From contig NC_088780.1 in NCBI RefSeq assembly GCF_958450345.1, positions 39,393,667 to 39,457,666 on the forward strand: a stretch of 64,000 bases of DNA, written 5' to 3'. Below are positions 24,550 to 34,260 of the stretch, in pieces. Under the pieces are notes generated by a model. That model saw only the letters and a list, made by a program, of their open reading frames with translations. It did not search any database and had not been told where the DNA came from. Within the stretch, counting starts at the first letter, position 1; every line of letters begins with the position of its first letter. The translations under genes were made by a program, and so were the position numbers. This DNA comes from Calliphora vicina. Taxonomy: Eukaryota > Arthropoda > Insecta > Diptera > Calliphoridae.

Positions 24550-24551
24550 GA
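24516..24551 (-). promoter_or_regulatory. TATA-less Inr + DPE core promoter (minus strand)
   Basis: On the minus strand TCAGTC (24551-24546) matches the arthropod initiator TCA(+1)GTY, placing the start at 24549. AGACGTG lies exactly at +28 to +34 (24522-24516), the required position and near-ideal sequence for the downstream promoter element (RGWYV(T)). The stretch +18 to +27 (CTCAAGCAAC) matches the MTE consensus at about 7 of 10 positions. Strict spacing of Inr and DPE is known to be necessary for function, so a coincidence is possible but not likely. No TATA box lies 25-30 bp upstream. Confidence 0.6.
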
Positions 24552-25278
24552 CACAATAGTTGTGAATTTTTCCACCAGAAACACTTGTAGTTCAGGCTAA
24601 AGGACTTTATTATGAAAATTCACCTCTAAAGCAAAAGAGAAATATTAATTTTCAAGAGAAAAATTTTAGTTTTTCAGAAGTTATGAAGTAATTTGAGGGT
24701 TACCATTATTTAAAAAAAAAATTTTGTTTTTTAAATTTTTTTTTTTGTGAAAAAAAAAATTCGGGTTAAAAAATAATTTTTCCGATTTTGACTCATTCTA
24801 AGCAAAAATTTTAAATATTTTTAGAAAACAAAATATATTTTTTGGGAAAAAAAAAATTTTCAAATTATTTTAAAATATTTTTTTTTAAATTTTTAAAATT
24901 TTTTGGTGAAAAAAAAATTCGGGTTAAAAAATATTTGTTCCGATTTTGACCCATTGTAGGTCCAATTAGCCTTGGTCTTATATACGTCGTTGCAAATGTC
25001 TTTGAAATATCTATCATTAGATATCCATATTGTCTATATTAATGACTTAGTAATCCAGGTCAAAAATCGAGATTGTCCTGGTTTTTATCCTCATATCTCT
25101 GCCATTTGTGGACCGATTTTGCTAATTTTAAATAGGAAAATTCTCGAAAGCATATCTGTCAGAATTATTAAAGATTTGGATCCCGAAGATATCTGGGTCT
25201 TCAGTGAATTGATTTCAACAGACAGACGGACCTGACTTAATCGACTCCGCTATCTATAAGGATCCAGAATATATATAC

Positions 25279-27051
25279 TGTTACGAAATTGTACTTGAAT
25301 TCAAATATAACGATTTTAAGGGCTGATTTAAAAGTAGCATAATGCTTTCAAATAACATTGCTGTAATAGCAAACTGTAACATATCTGTGGGCATTATTAA
25401 ATAAAAGCATTCAGTGGACATGATCGTAAGTTGTCAACGCTGTTTGAATTCGAATATTCAGTTAAAGAACATTGTAGAAAGTACACCACAGATGGCGTAT
25501 GATCTAGAATATTCGAACTTTGACAGTTAAAGAGCAATCTAGAATGCAGATGGCAGTGTTATAAATAGTGGCAGAGGTTGCAGTCGTGAGTGAGTGGTTG
25601 TGGTTGTTGTACATTTTGAATAAATAAAGAGTTGTTACAATTTTTAAACTACTAAACGGCTTTTATTTGTAATCAAAAGTATCCGATTTATTTAAAGGAA
25701 ATAAACCAGCGCACGGTGGTAAATTCCGGCCAAAAATGTTTTTTTTTGTTTTTTTAATTTTTATAAAATTTTGATGGTAAATTTTTCTTAACACTTCAGA
25801 ATATACAGTATCATAATTATTTTGGCTATAAAGTAACTATATGGTTATTTATAGAGCTGTAAAGTCAAAGATTTTTTCTTGTCATTTTAATATTAGAAAA
25901 ATGTGATTTTTTTACTTTTGAATTGAAGTAGCCTGAGCTTTTTTCTTTAAAGTTTTTTTTTGCAAATTAGCACATGCTTTTATAAAACAGTTAGCAGTTA
26001 ACCATTCTACGTAGTTATTAAGGAGTTTTTGCGTGTTATTTTTATATACAAGTGAAATGATTTGGAACTAGTTTAAAATCTATAGAAACTAAATTAAAAA
26101 AAAAAGTTTGAAAGGCCAAAACAAATTAAATGGGGCTATTAGAGCTTAAGCGTAAATTACATCTAATACTGTAAGGTATCAAGAGTAAGTACTATAAATT
26201 TCAGCTGCAATTATCTGCCATTCTCATAACCAGAACGATTTTAGTGCCTACATATTTTACACATTTTTTTTGTATTTTTTTGGTCAATTTCAAAAATTAT
26301 GTAAGTTTGAGAGTTATTTACGTCTATGCTGAATTGGCCAAACCATGTATTTGTATGTCGAAATTTTTTCAATCGATCATTTATGTTATTTTTAATTAAA
26401 AACCTTATTGAAGCCATTTACAAAAATGACATACTTTTTTCGATACTTTTATAACGTAAATTTTAATTTGGCCAACTCCTATATGCAATTTATAATATTT
26501 TTTGCGATGGATCAAGTCTGTTTTTCTTAAATGTACACAAAATTTCAAATTTTACATGAATAACCTAACTTTTTCGATTATTTCAATACGTCCACGTTTG
26601 TTTGGCCAAACCCTGTATATGTATTCCGAAATTTTTACGACCATTTATTTCAATCACTTATGTTATTCTTAATTTTTGGACTAAATTTCAGGCATTTACA
26701 TGAATAACCTAATTTTTTCGATGCTTTTAAAAAGTCCATGATTGTTTGGACAAACCCTCCATATGTAATCCGAAATTTGAATTACCGATTTTTTTTCGAT
26801 CACATATTTTATTCTTTATTTTTGGAATAAATATCAGCCGCTTACATGCAATTTGTTGGTACTTTTAGAACGTCCATGCTTTTTTGACCAAACCCTGTAC
26901 TTGAACATCGAAATATTTATCGATCGGTTGGTTATGTTATTCTTAATACAAATAACAAATTTCAAACATTTTTATGAAGAAATAAAGAAGTTATGGATTT
27001 TTGGCCGGAATTGACCACCGTGCAGCGTTTTGAAAAGGTTAAAACGTAACA
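25279..27051 (+). mobile_element. Solo LTR with 4-bp duplication ATAC, itself interrupted
   Basis: Termini TGTTACGAAATTG and AAAACGTAACA; ATAC flanks at 25275-25278 and 27052-27055. The LTR proper is 25279-25711 plus 27028-27051 (about 457 bp, not counting one copy of the duplicated CAGCG). Inside are GATGGC and TATAAATAG motifs at 25550-25570 (likely promoter), AATAAATAAAGAGTTGTTAC (polyadenylation signal region) and the conserved 3' block. The lack of a second LTR or internal region shows it is a solo LTR. Confidence 0.8.
25712..27022. mobile_element. Transib-like non-autonomous element, 1311 bp, 5-bp GC-rich target duplication
   Basis: Terminal inverted repeats start CACGGTGGTAAATTCCGGCC, and the right end is the near-perfect complement (GGCCGGAATTGACCACCGTG). 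The target duplication is CAGCG (25707-25711, 27023-27027). CAC-initiated ends and a 5-bp, GC-rich duplication are characteristic of Transib elements, the relatives of RAG1. The interior is AT-rich with repeated 'TTTGGCCAAACCCTGTAT'-type phrases and no ORF of length, so it is non-autonomous. A second copy without its ends lies at 30680-32105. Confidence 0.7.
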
Positions 27052-27099
27052 ATACTTTATAGGTTCGGAAAATTACCTCCTCACGAAGGTGAAGGGTAT

Positions 27100-28010
27100 A
27101 AAAAGAGGGAAATAAATCTGTAACTTCTAAACAGATAGTACGATTTGAATGGCATTTCACTTGCGCAAATAGGAAGTGTTGTTAAGTTTAAGTTTTGAAT
27201 TTGGCCCACCTGCGGCGCGGCCCCCAAAGTAGGACACAACGGGTATGTTAAGTTTTTAAAACGATCCCATTTCTTCGTTTGTGTTCCGATTTCCAAAAAA
27301 TTACACATATAGAATCTCCTCCTTGAGCACGAGCTGTTAAAAATAAAATTCGCATTTAAAAATAAAATTTTCAAATATTTCAAAATATGGTAACCCATTT
27401 TAAATGGCCCAATATGTTCCTAATTATTTTGTAAAAGGTTCCGATAACCCCGATCCCGTTTTGGATATTATAGCCAAAAAACTAAAAAATCTCATTTTTG
27501 GGATTTTTCAAAACTTTTTTGGGAATTGCGGGATTCCAGATAACTAATTATTTTTGCTTTTTTAATATAAACGTCAATATATGAAGGTATGATTTCGTTA
27601 AAAAATATTCATAAATATTAATTTAATTTCAATTTGAAAAATTTGTATCTTCGCAAAAACTCAATAAAAATAATTTTTTTATATATTTTTTAAAAAAATT
27701 CCATGAATTTTTTAATTGAAAATAGAAAATTAAAAACAAATTTTGAAATTTGTAATCCCGCAATTCTCAAAAAAGTGTTGAAAAATCCCAAAAATGGGAT
27801 TTTTTAGTTTTTTGGCTATTATATCCATACCAGGGGCGGGTTTATCGGAACCCTTTACAAAATAATTAAGAACATATGTATTAGGCCATCGAAAATGGCT
27901 ATATTTTAATTATATAAAATTAAGAATTTTTGCCAAAATATTAATTTTATATAAAACATAGGCGTTTTTTGGATGGACCTGGTCCTCTCGGTATCAACAA
28001 TTTTCAAATT
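27100..28010. repeat. Repeat family E copy with inverted repeat around 27640
   Basis: It starts 'GAGGGAAATAAATCTGTAAC' directly after family A and follows the order of the 3700-4210 copy. The block 27397-27535 (including 'TCTCATTTTTGGGATTTTTC' and 'GGAATTGCGGGATT') is repeated in inverse at 27754-27890 ('AATCCCGCAATTCTC', then 'AATCCCAAAAATGGGATTTT'). The region can therefore fold into a stem of about 140 bp separated by about 220 bp. Non-coding. Confidence 0.6.
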
Positions 28011-29489
28011 TATTTTCATTTAAAATATTTTCAAAAAGTATAAATAAATTCCTAATACATCTTCTTAAATTTTTTTAAGATAACTTGAAAAGAAAAAATG
28101 TACTTTTTTCCCAAAAACTTGTGAAAAATCGACTTTTTAAAATTTTTAAATTCAAATGCATATAACTTTGGAGTTAATACCGATTCTTTTTTGTTTGGAA
28201 TATACAAATACAAAATTTATCTTATAAGACTTTAATAAATTTAAATATTTATCCCCATATTCATAAAAAAATTAAAATTTAAACAATGTTTTAAAGCAAA
28301 ACGTTGTCTAAATTTAAAACTTGTTTATGTATGAATATGGCCTTTATTATGAACAAAATGAAGCCATTAAGTTCAATCCAAAAACAACAATTACAAATAT
28401 TCCTCATAATTTTTTTCCTTCATTTGCTTCTTCTTTTTATAACTCTCTTAAATTGCTCTTAAAAATATGCAACTGCGCATTAACTCCATGCTTTGTTTTT
28501 GTTTAGAAATTCACCACATTTATTAAAATTATTTAATGCAATTTAATAAATCGTTTTTTTTCCAACACTTTTGAAATGAAATCAATCTTTTAACAATTCC
28601 TTATGTTGGCAATTTGTCAATAAACATTAAAAAGGCCAATATGTTTATCTTAAAGTAGCAGCTTCATATTGTACCACTTTAACACAATATTCTATTTCAG
28701 TAATTTCCATTTTATTCTTAGGAATGCTTAGTTTAATAAATTCCAATTGGGTCATTTGTAAAATCAAAAAGAATTGCACGAGTTTGTTTCTTGTTTTTCC
28801 TTTAGTTTTTTTTAGAAACTTCTACATAACGTTAACGTAAACAAACAAACAATACTTGCAAGTATTAGAATAACGGTGATAAATATTAGATATATTTACA
28901 ATATTTGTATGTGTATTTGTAGATTACAACTACAGTTATTTATGTAAATATGTATGTTTGGTTACGTGTATGGGTGAGTCATGGTTATAAAGTTGTTCTT
29001 TATAAGTATTTATGTATTGTATACTACTGTCTACGAGTACTTATTTATATGAGAATATGTCTGAACATACCAAAGTACAATGGGACCTAATTGTCTGATC
29101 GTCTCAAATATTAGAATAATGTCAGTTAAATTCAAATAACTACTTATAACATATTTCAAACATATAATACAGATTATAACACTTTTTCTAAAATAGCATA
29201 TCTTTTGAGCGCGGTTTTCGTTTTTATGTATGAAAAAGTGCAATATTTTTGAAGGACGGAGTTTCAAAGTGGCATATTTTTGAATCTAATTCAGATATTG
29301 ACTTGAAATTTTTTTTGTAAGACCAAACATTAACTTATCTAAACAAAACAATATAGCTCGGAATAAATGTGCATCAAATTGTTTCTAATATTTGCAATCC
29401 TATTAAAATTTTGATATAAATTTTAGTTTTAGAAACTCAATGAATATGTAATATATAATAAAATCTTTATTTATTAGCAAAACTCAATG

Positions 29490-30135
29490 AAATTTTCAGC
29501 GTTTTTTAAGTTTCTCATTCTAAATAACAAGGTGTAAAAAAACTTGTCAAAAGGTCAAAGGGAATCCCGCAATTCCTAAAAATTGGAGCGAAAATCCCAA
29601 AAATGGTATTTTTTACAATTTTGTCTATAGGGTCCACATTTCCTTCGGGGCTGGGAAAATACTTTAGGGATAAATAGGGAACACATCAGGGTTTATAAAG
29701 CGGCTTTCCGTTTTCTGATCCTAGCTTTGGGATTTTGGAACATGTGGCCCAAAGTTGAAATTTTGATAAAAAATAGGTCAATTTCCAAAGGGCGTAGGGC
29801 CGACATGTTCGGAAAATAGGACATGTCTTTTATACCAAAATGTTCTCCGTAAAGAAAATTTATAGAAAACCGTAAAATTGTTATATTTTCTTAAAGAAAG
29901 TTGTTTTTTTTTTGTCCAAAAAACAGCAAAAATATACTATTTTTTGAATTTTTAAATTGAAAATCGGTTATTTTTGGATTCGTAATTGATATTGCTCTGA
30001 AATCTTTTGTATGTTGTTGGTAATTTAGTTGTCTAACTAACAAAAAAAAATTCGGGTTCATTCGGTCCAAAAGTGCGCCCTATATTTTTAAAAAAGCGGA
30101 CCAAGGTATGGCAAAATTTTAAAAATGCAATTTCT
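29490..30135 (+). repeat. Dispersed repeat family F, copy 1
   Basis: The segment aligns over about 600 bp with 36310-36890 in the same orientation. Shared phrases include 'GGGAATCCCGCAATTCC', 'GAAAATACTTTAGGGAT', 'GCCGACATGTTCGG' and 'GATATTGCTCTGAAATCTTT'. It shares the 'AATCCCAAAAATGG' motif with family E. No ORF; class unknown. Confidence 0.6.
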
Positions 30136-30679
30136 AAATGCCTATAACATTTTCTTTTTGAAATTTTGTTTTTGCTTTCCATATAAATGGTCTGTTCATT
30201 TACTTTCCCAGTAAATACTTGGAACGAGAGAATAAAACCAAAATTTACAAAATTACTCTATTAAATTCTCAAAAATGGTAAAAAGTAAATGAACGCTTTT
30301 CCAGTATCAATTGTTTTATACACACAATTTTCTTATTTTATTCCTTTTAAAATGTATAAATACTCACATGTTCTTCAATTTTATTGAAAATTCTTTTTTT
30401 TTAATTTTTTCACCACAATAATAAAATTGTAAATAAATAAACAATAACACAAAACATATGAAATATAAGCTGCTAACTATTACGAGTTCAAAATAGAACT
30501 TGTAATAGTTTGTAACGAGAGAACACTCTCTAAAATTTATACGCTCATGATTTTTTCTCTGCTTGCTAGTTTTTTGAGTTAATGAATGCTTTTCCAGTAA
30601 CAATTGTTACTAATTAGTAACAACTTTTAGTTATTGAACATAGCTAATATCACTTTGTGACGTGATTTACAAAATTAGG

Positions 30680-32105
30680 GCCTTGTAGTGCTGTAAAGTC
30701 AAAGGTATTTTCTTTTAATTTTAATATTAGAAAAATGTGATTTTTTTACTTTTGAATCGAAGTAGCCTGTGCTTTTTTCTATATTTTATAGATTTTTGGT
30801 AATTATTCGAACTTTTTATATATATAATTTGAAAGTAAATTTTTTTTTTAATTAGGCTTAAGTTCATTTATATTATAATTTATTTGTAATAATTCAAAGA
30901 ATATCACTGAATACTAAAATTTTAGACAATTGGCAAATTGGAATGCATTTTCTACCCTGCCAAGGGCGTCATCAACAATCTTCATTGTCAAGGTCTATTT
31001 GTAAATATCATCTATTTAACTTACTATTATTAGGAATTAGAATATGGGAAGCCTAATTCATATTTATATTATTTGTAAATTAGACGAAATTTCAAATATT
31101 TTTATTATATATGTGTATTCTTATTATTACAAATTTATCATTTTATTAGTGTTGCTGTAGTCAACCTTTGGTTAACAATTTAGCTATGAATGTTTTTTTT
31201 TGTGTTTTTCTTTCTTTCTCCTTGGTGTTGATTCATTGAATCAAACTGGAGATTGAAAACTGATTTTAGTCTTTTATTGTGCCATGTGTATATTTTATTT
31301 AATTTATAGATTTTTGGTAATTATTCGAACTTTTTATATATATAATTTGAAAGTAAATTTTTTTTTTTTTTTTTAATTAGGCTTAAGTTCATTTATATTA
31401 TAATTTATTTGTAATAATTCAAAGAATATCACTGAATATTTTTTACAAATTAGCACATGTCTTTATAAAACAGTTAGCAGTTAACCATTCCACGTGGTTA
31501 TTACGGAGTTTTTGCGTTTTCTTTTTATACAAAAGTGAAGTGATTAGGAACTAGTTTTAAATCTATAGAACTAAATTAAAAAAAGTTTGAAAGGCCAGAA
31601 AAAATTAAAAGAGGCTATTAGAGGTTAAGTGTAAATTACATCTAATATTGTAGAGTATCAAGAGTAAGTACTATAAATTTCAGCTGAAATTATCTTCCAT
31701 TTCAATAACCAGATCGATTTCAGTGCCTTAATATTTTACACATTTTTTTGGTATTTTTTTGACCAATTTCAAAAATTATGTAAGTTTTATAAGTTATTTA
31801 CGTCTATGCTGATTTGGCCAAACCATGTACATATTTGTATGTCGAAATTTTTTCAATGGATCATTTATGTTATTTTTAATTATAAACCTAATTGAAGCCA
31901 TTTACAAAAATTACATACTTTTTCGATACTTTTGCAACGTCAATGTTTATTTGGCCAAACCCTGTATGCAATTTCTAATATATTTTTTTGCGATGGATCA
32001 AGTGTGTTGTTCTTAAATGTACACCAAATTTATGGCATTTACATGAATAACCTATTTTTTTCGATAATTTCAAAACGTCCATGATTATTTGGCAAACCCT
32101 GTATA
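30680..32105 (+). mobile_element. Second Transib-like copy, ends lost, with internal insertion
   Basis: From 'GCTGTAAAGTCAAAGG' at about 30692 the sequence follows the interior of the 25712-27022 element (same 'GAAGTAGCCTGTGCTTTTTTC', 'CAGTTAGCAGTTAACCATTC' and 'TTGGCCAAACC' phrases) up to about 32105. It is interrupted at 30782-31438 by unrelated DNA. The CACGGTGG termini are missing on both sides, so this copy is truncated. Confidence 0.65.
30782..31438. mobile_element. Insertion of about 657 bp with 135-bp terminal direct repeats
   Basis: The block 'TTATAGATTTTTGGTAATTA' through 'AATATCACTGAATA' occurs at about 30785-30913 and again at about 31304-31438 in the same orientation, differing mainly in a poly-T run. 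The approximately 390 bp between them are unique. It sits within the Transib-like copy, whose sequence resumes immediately after. Terminal direct repeats suggest a miniature LTR element, but TG...CA termini are not evident, so a segmental tandem duplication remains possible. Confidence 0.5.
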
Positions 32106-32935
32106 TTAGAGTGTCCCTTAGAATTAAATTTTTTGAAATGTTGACACGGTACCAGCTGAAAACTTTCGTAATGACCTAAAATACCACCAAAAATTTTTTT
32201 AGCTTGTTCTAAGAAGGGCAACCAGTGCCGACTTTCGATTTAGTTTTGAGGTGCTTTTTTTCAGTTTTTTTTTAAAAATTTCTATTTAGTAAATACTTTT
32301 GCAATTTAATTTAAAAGAATCGAAATGAGTACGTAATTGTCGTTCTAATGAGATATAAAAGACGAAAATTGGTTAAAAAATTTTAAAGTTATAAAAAATC
32401 GGCAGGCCATTAACGTGTCTCAGGCCACTACAACAAGAAATGTAGGAACAAATTAACATATTTTGAGAAATATTAAAACAAAATTTTATTCTTACTTAAA
32501 ATATATCCATATTTACTTGTATATGAGTTTTTATCTTCATAGAATATAGTTAACCTATTCGCAGGTATAACCAAAAAAAAATATTTTTTTAACGGCAGTT
32601 TCAAAACTCCAATTTCAAATTTTTAAAAATTTTGTTAAACAAATTTCAAAATTTTTTGATCATCACATGGGGATTTATTAACAACATAATAGGGAATAAA
32701 ATTGTAAAAAAATATGGTAATACCTCCTATAGTTTTCCGTACCTGCGACTTAAATTTTGCGATTTTCGAGAAAAACTAATTTTTTGGCCATATTTTGGAG
32801 AATGAGCTGAATTTTCTTACTGTTATGATTTTTAAGTAAAACAAATTCAGAATGTTATAGTCTAGGTCATTTTAAGGACTTAAATTTTGCGATTTTCGAG
32901 AAAAACTAATTTGTTGGCTATATATTGGCGAAAGA
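32106..32935 (+). mobile_element. One-armed relative of the 2.1-kb foldback element
   Basis: From about 32250 the sequence follows the left arm of 55553-57669: 'GAATCGAAATGAGTACGTAA', 'CAGGCCATTAACGTGTCTCA', 'AACGGCAGTTTCAAAACTCC' and 'TTTTTTGATCATCACATGGG'. It stops at about 32935, where a mariner fragment begins. The end part 32878-32935 repeats the 'TTTTGCGATTTTCGAGAAAA' phrase of 32755-32800. Confidence 0.6.
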
Positions 32936-33352
32936 TATCGTATGTGAAGCCCGGCCAACAAGCCGAATCGACACCAAAGCCAAATATTCCTAGCGCTGTA
33001 TTTGATGGGACCAAAAGGTTCCTATCTATTATGAGCTGCTGAAATCTGGCCAGACCATCAAGGGGAACCCCTATCGAATCCAAATGATTCGGTTGAATAG
33101 AGCTTTAGCCGAAAAACGGCCTTTATATGCGGCCAGACATGAAACCGTAATATACCATCATGACAACGCTAGGCCACATGTTGCAGTAGCTGTTGAAAAC
33201 TATTTCAAAATAAGTGGTTGGGAAGACTTGCCTCACTCGCTTTATAGTCCAGACCGTGCCTCGTCCGACTACTATTTGTTTCGATCGATGCAGAACACTC
33301 TCTCTGTGATACGCTTCACTTTAGAACAGAGACAAAAAATTATTGAGAAATA
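32936..33352 (+). pseudogene. mariner transposase fragment, C-terminal half
   Basis: The translation from 33084 keeps 'LNRALAEKRPLYAARHETV', 'IYHHDNARPHVAVAVENYF' (second catalytic Asp of the HDNARPH box) and 'LYSPDRASSDYYLFRSMQNT' (third Asp of the YSPDxAPSD box, with APSD altered to ASSD). Upstream 32936-33080 contains the 'VKPGQQAES...KPNIP' segment in another frame. The N-terminal half is absent and the last residues run into a stop at 33351. It belongs to the same mariner group as the copies at 20023 and 36990. Confidence 0.75.
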
Positions 33353-33359
33353 ATTGAAA

Positions 33360-34101
33360 CAATTATATTAGAAAATATACTTTAAACTAAGCATTAATTA
33401 GACAAATAATTTAAAAGTTATATAATTGAGGATTTTTGGAAGTTTTGTTAATTTAGTTTGGAGACAGAGAAGTAGTATAGAAGTTATGTGTTTATTGCCA
33501 TTTATACCAATCTCACCCAGTGCCCCATATTGCTTAAAAAATTCAAGAGTAAAACAAGAGCCCTTTTAATATCCCACAAGGCTTTTTTGAGATTAATTTT
33601 AGTGTTACCCTTTAAAGAAAATAATGAAATTATTTTAACAAAATATTCCTTAAACGTTCTGCCTTATTAAGATTAAACCCACAGACAAATTACACCTGTT
33701 GCCTTAAGTTATGATACTGTATTTATTTATTTTATTTCACACAAGCAACACTTTTTAAATAGAACATTTAGATGTTACATTAATTCGTTTAATTTATATT
33801 TAAATTTATATTTCTACTCTTAGAAGCGGTCGTTCTTATTTTTCTTATCACTCGATACAATTGAAAAAACGTCTATAATACTTAAATACTTAAAAGAGAA
33901 ACATAGTTAAAACACGCATTTTATTTCAGTTTCATGAAATTAAATGTTTTTCAGCAGCATTTGACGAAAACACCATAAACTCCAACATTTTGCAGGGAAT
34001 AAATAACGCAGTGACGAAAAGTTGATGGTAGTTAATGGGCTGATGGTGGTGGTCCGGTTTGATGTCGTCGTCGTCATTGTTGTTGTTGTAGCTGTTGTCA
34101 A
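33360..34101. other. Region between mariner relic and the protease gene; includes its likely 3' UTR
   Basis: No coding signal. On the minus strand, 34101 downwards is the probable 3' untranslated region of the serine protease homologue, with a GTC/GTT microsatellite-like run at 34064-34090. A candidate minus-strand AATAAA-type signal was not fixed with confidence. Confidence 0.35.
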
Positions 34102-34260
34102 CTATGAAGCTAAAATCGTTTGTATCCATGGTAAATATGTGGCAACATTAACATAAACACCAGGTACACCTGATGTGGCACAACCAATGCCCCATGCCAC
34201 CATACCGACCACATACCAAATGCCATTACTTTGACACACTAAAGGTGAACCGCCGTCTCC
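34102..34260 (-). CDS. Protease homologue exon 5 (GDGGSPL, C-terminus)
   Basis: The exon begins after a TAATACAG acceptor and encodes residues 345-396. It opens with GDGGSPLVC, where an active enzyme would have GDSGGPLVC, followed by 'IWYVVGMVAWG' and 'GVPGVYVNVATYLPWI', the conserved last strand and C-terminal helix of the chymotrypsin fold. The stop is TAG at 34102-34104. Confidence 0.9.
   Translation of the reverse strand, partial: GDGGSPLVCQSNGIWYVVGMVAWGIGCATSGVPGVYVNVATYLPWIQTILAS

Larger units (their letters stand above)
24770..27102 (+). repeat. Repeat family A copy split by a solo LTR and a Transib-like element
   Basis: The family A blocks 'CCGATTTTGACCCATTGTAGG', 'TCTATCATTAGATATCCATA' and 'ACAGACAGACGGACCTGA' run up to 'GAATATATATAC' at 25278. 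They resume at 27052 with 'ATACTTTATAGGTTCGG' and close with 'GGTGAAGGGTATAA' at about 27102. The 1773 bp in between are the LTR and its own insertion. A partial extra copy of the first blocks lies at 24700-24830. Confidence 0.7.

Noticed and set aside
24333..24551. 72-aa Leu/Phe-rich plus-strand frame
   Set aside because: Translation of a T-rich tract opposite the putative 5' leader; compositionally biased and without motif.
33932..34129. Asp/Asn/His-rich minus-strand frame next to the protease exon
   Set aside because: It is another frame over the last codons of the protease homologue and its GTC/GTT-rich 3' UTR.
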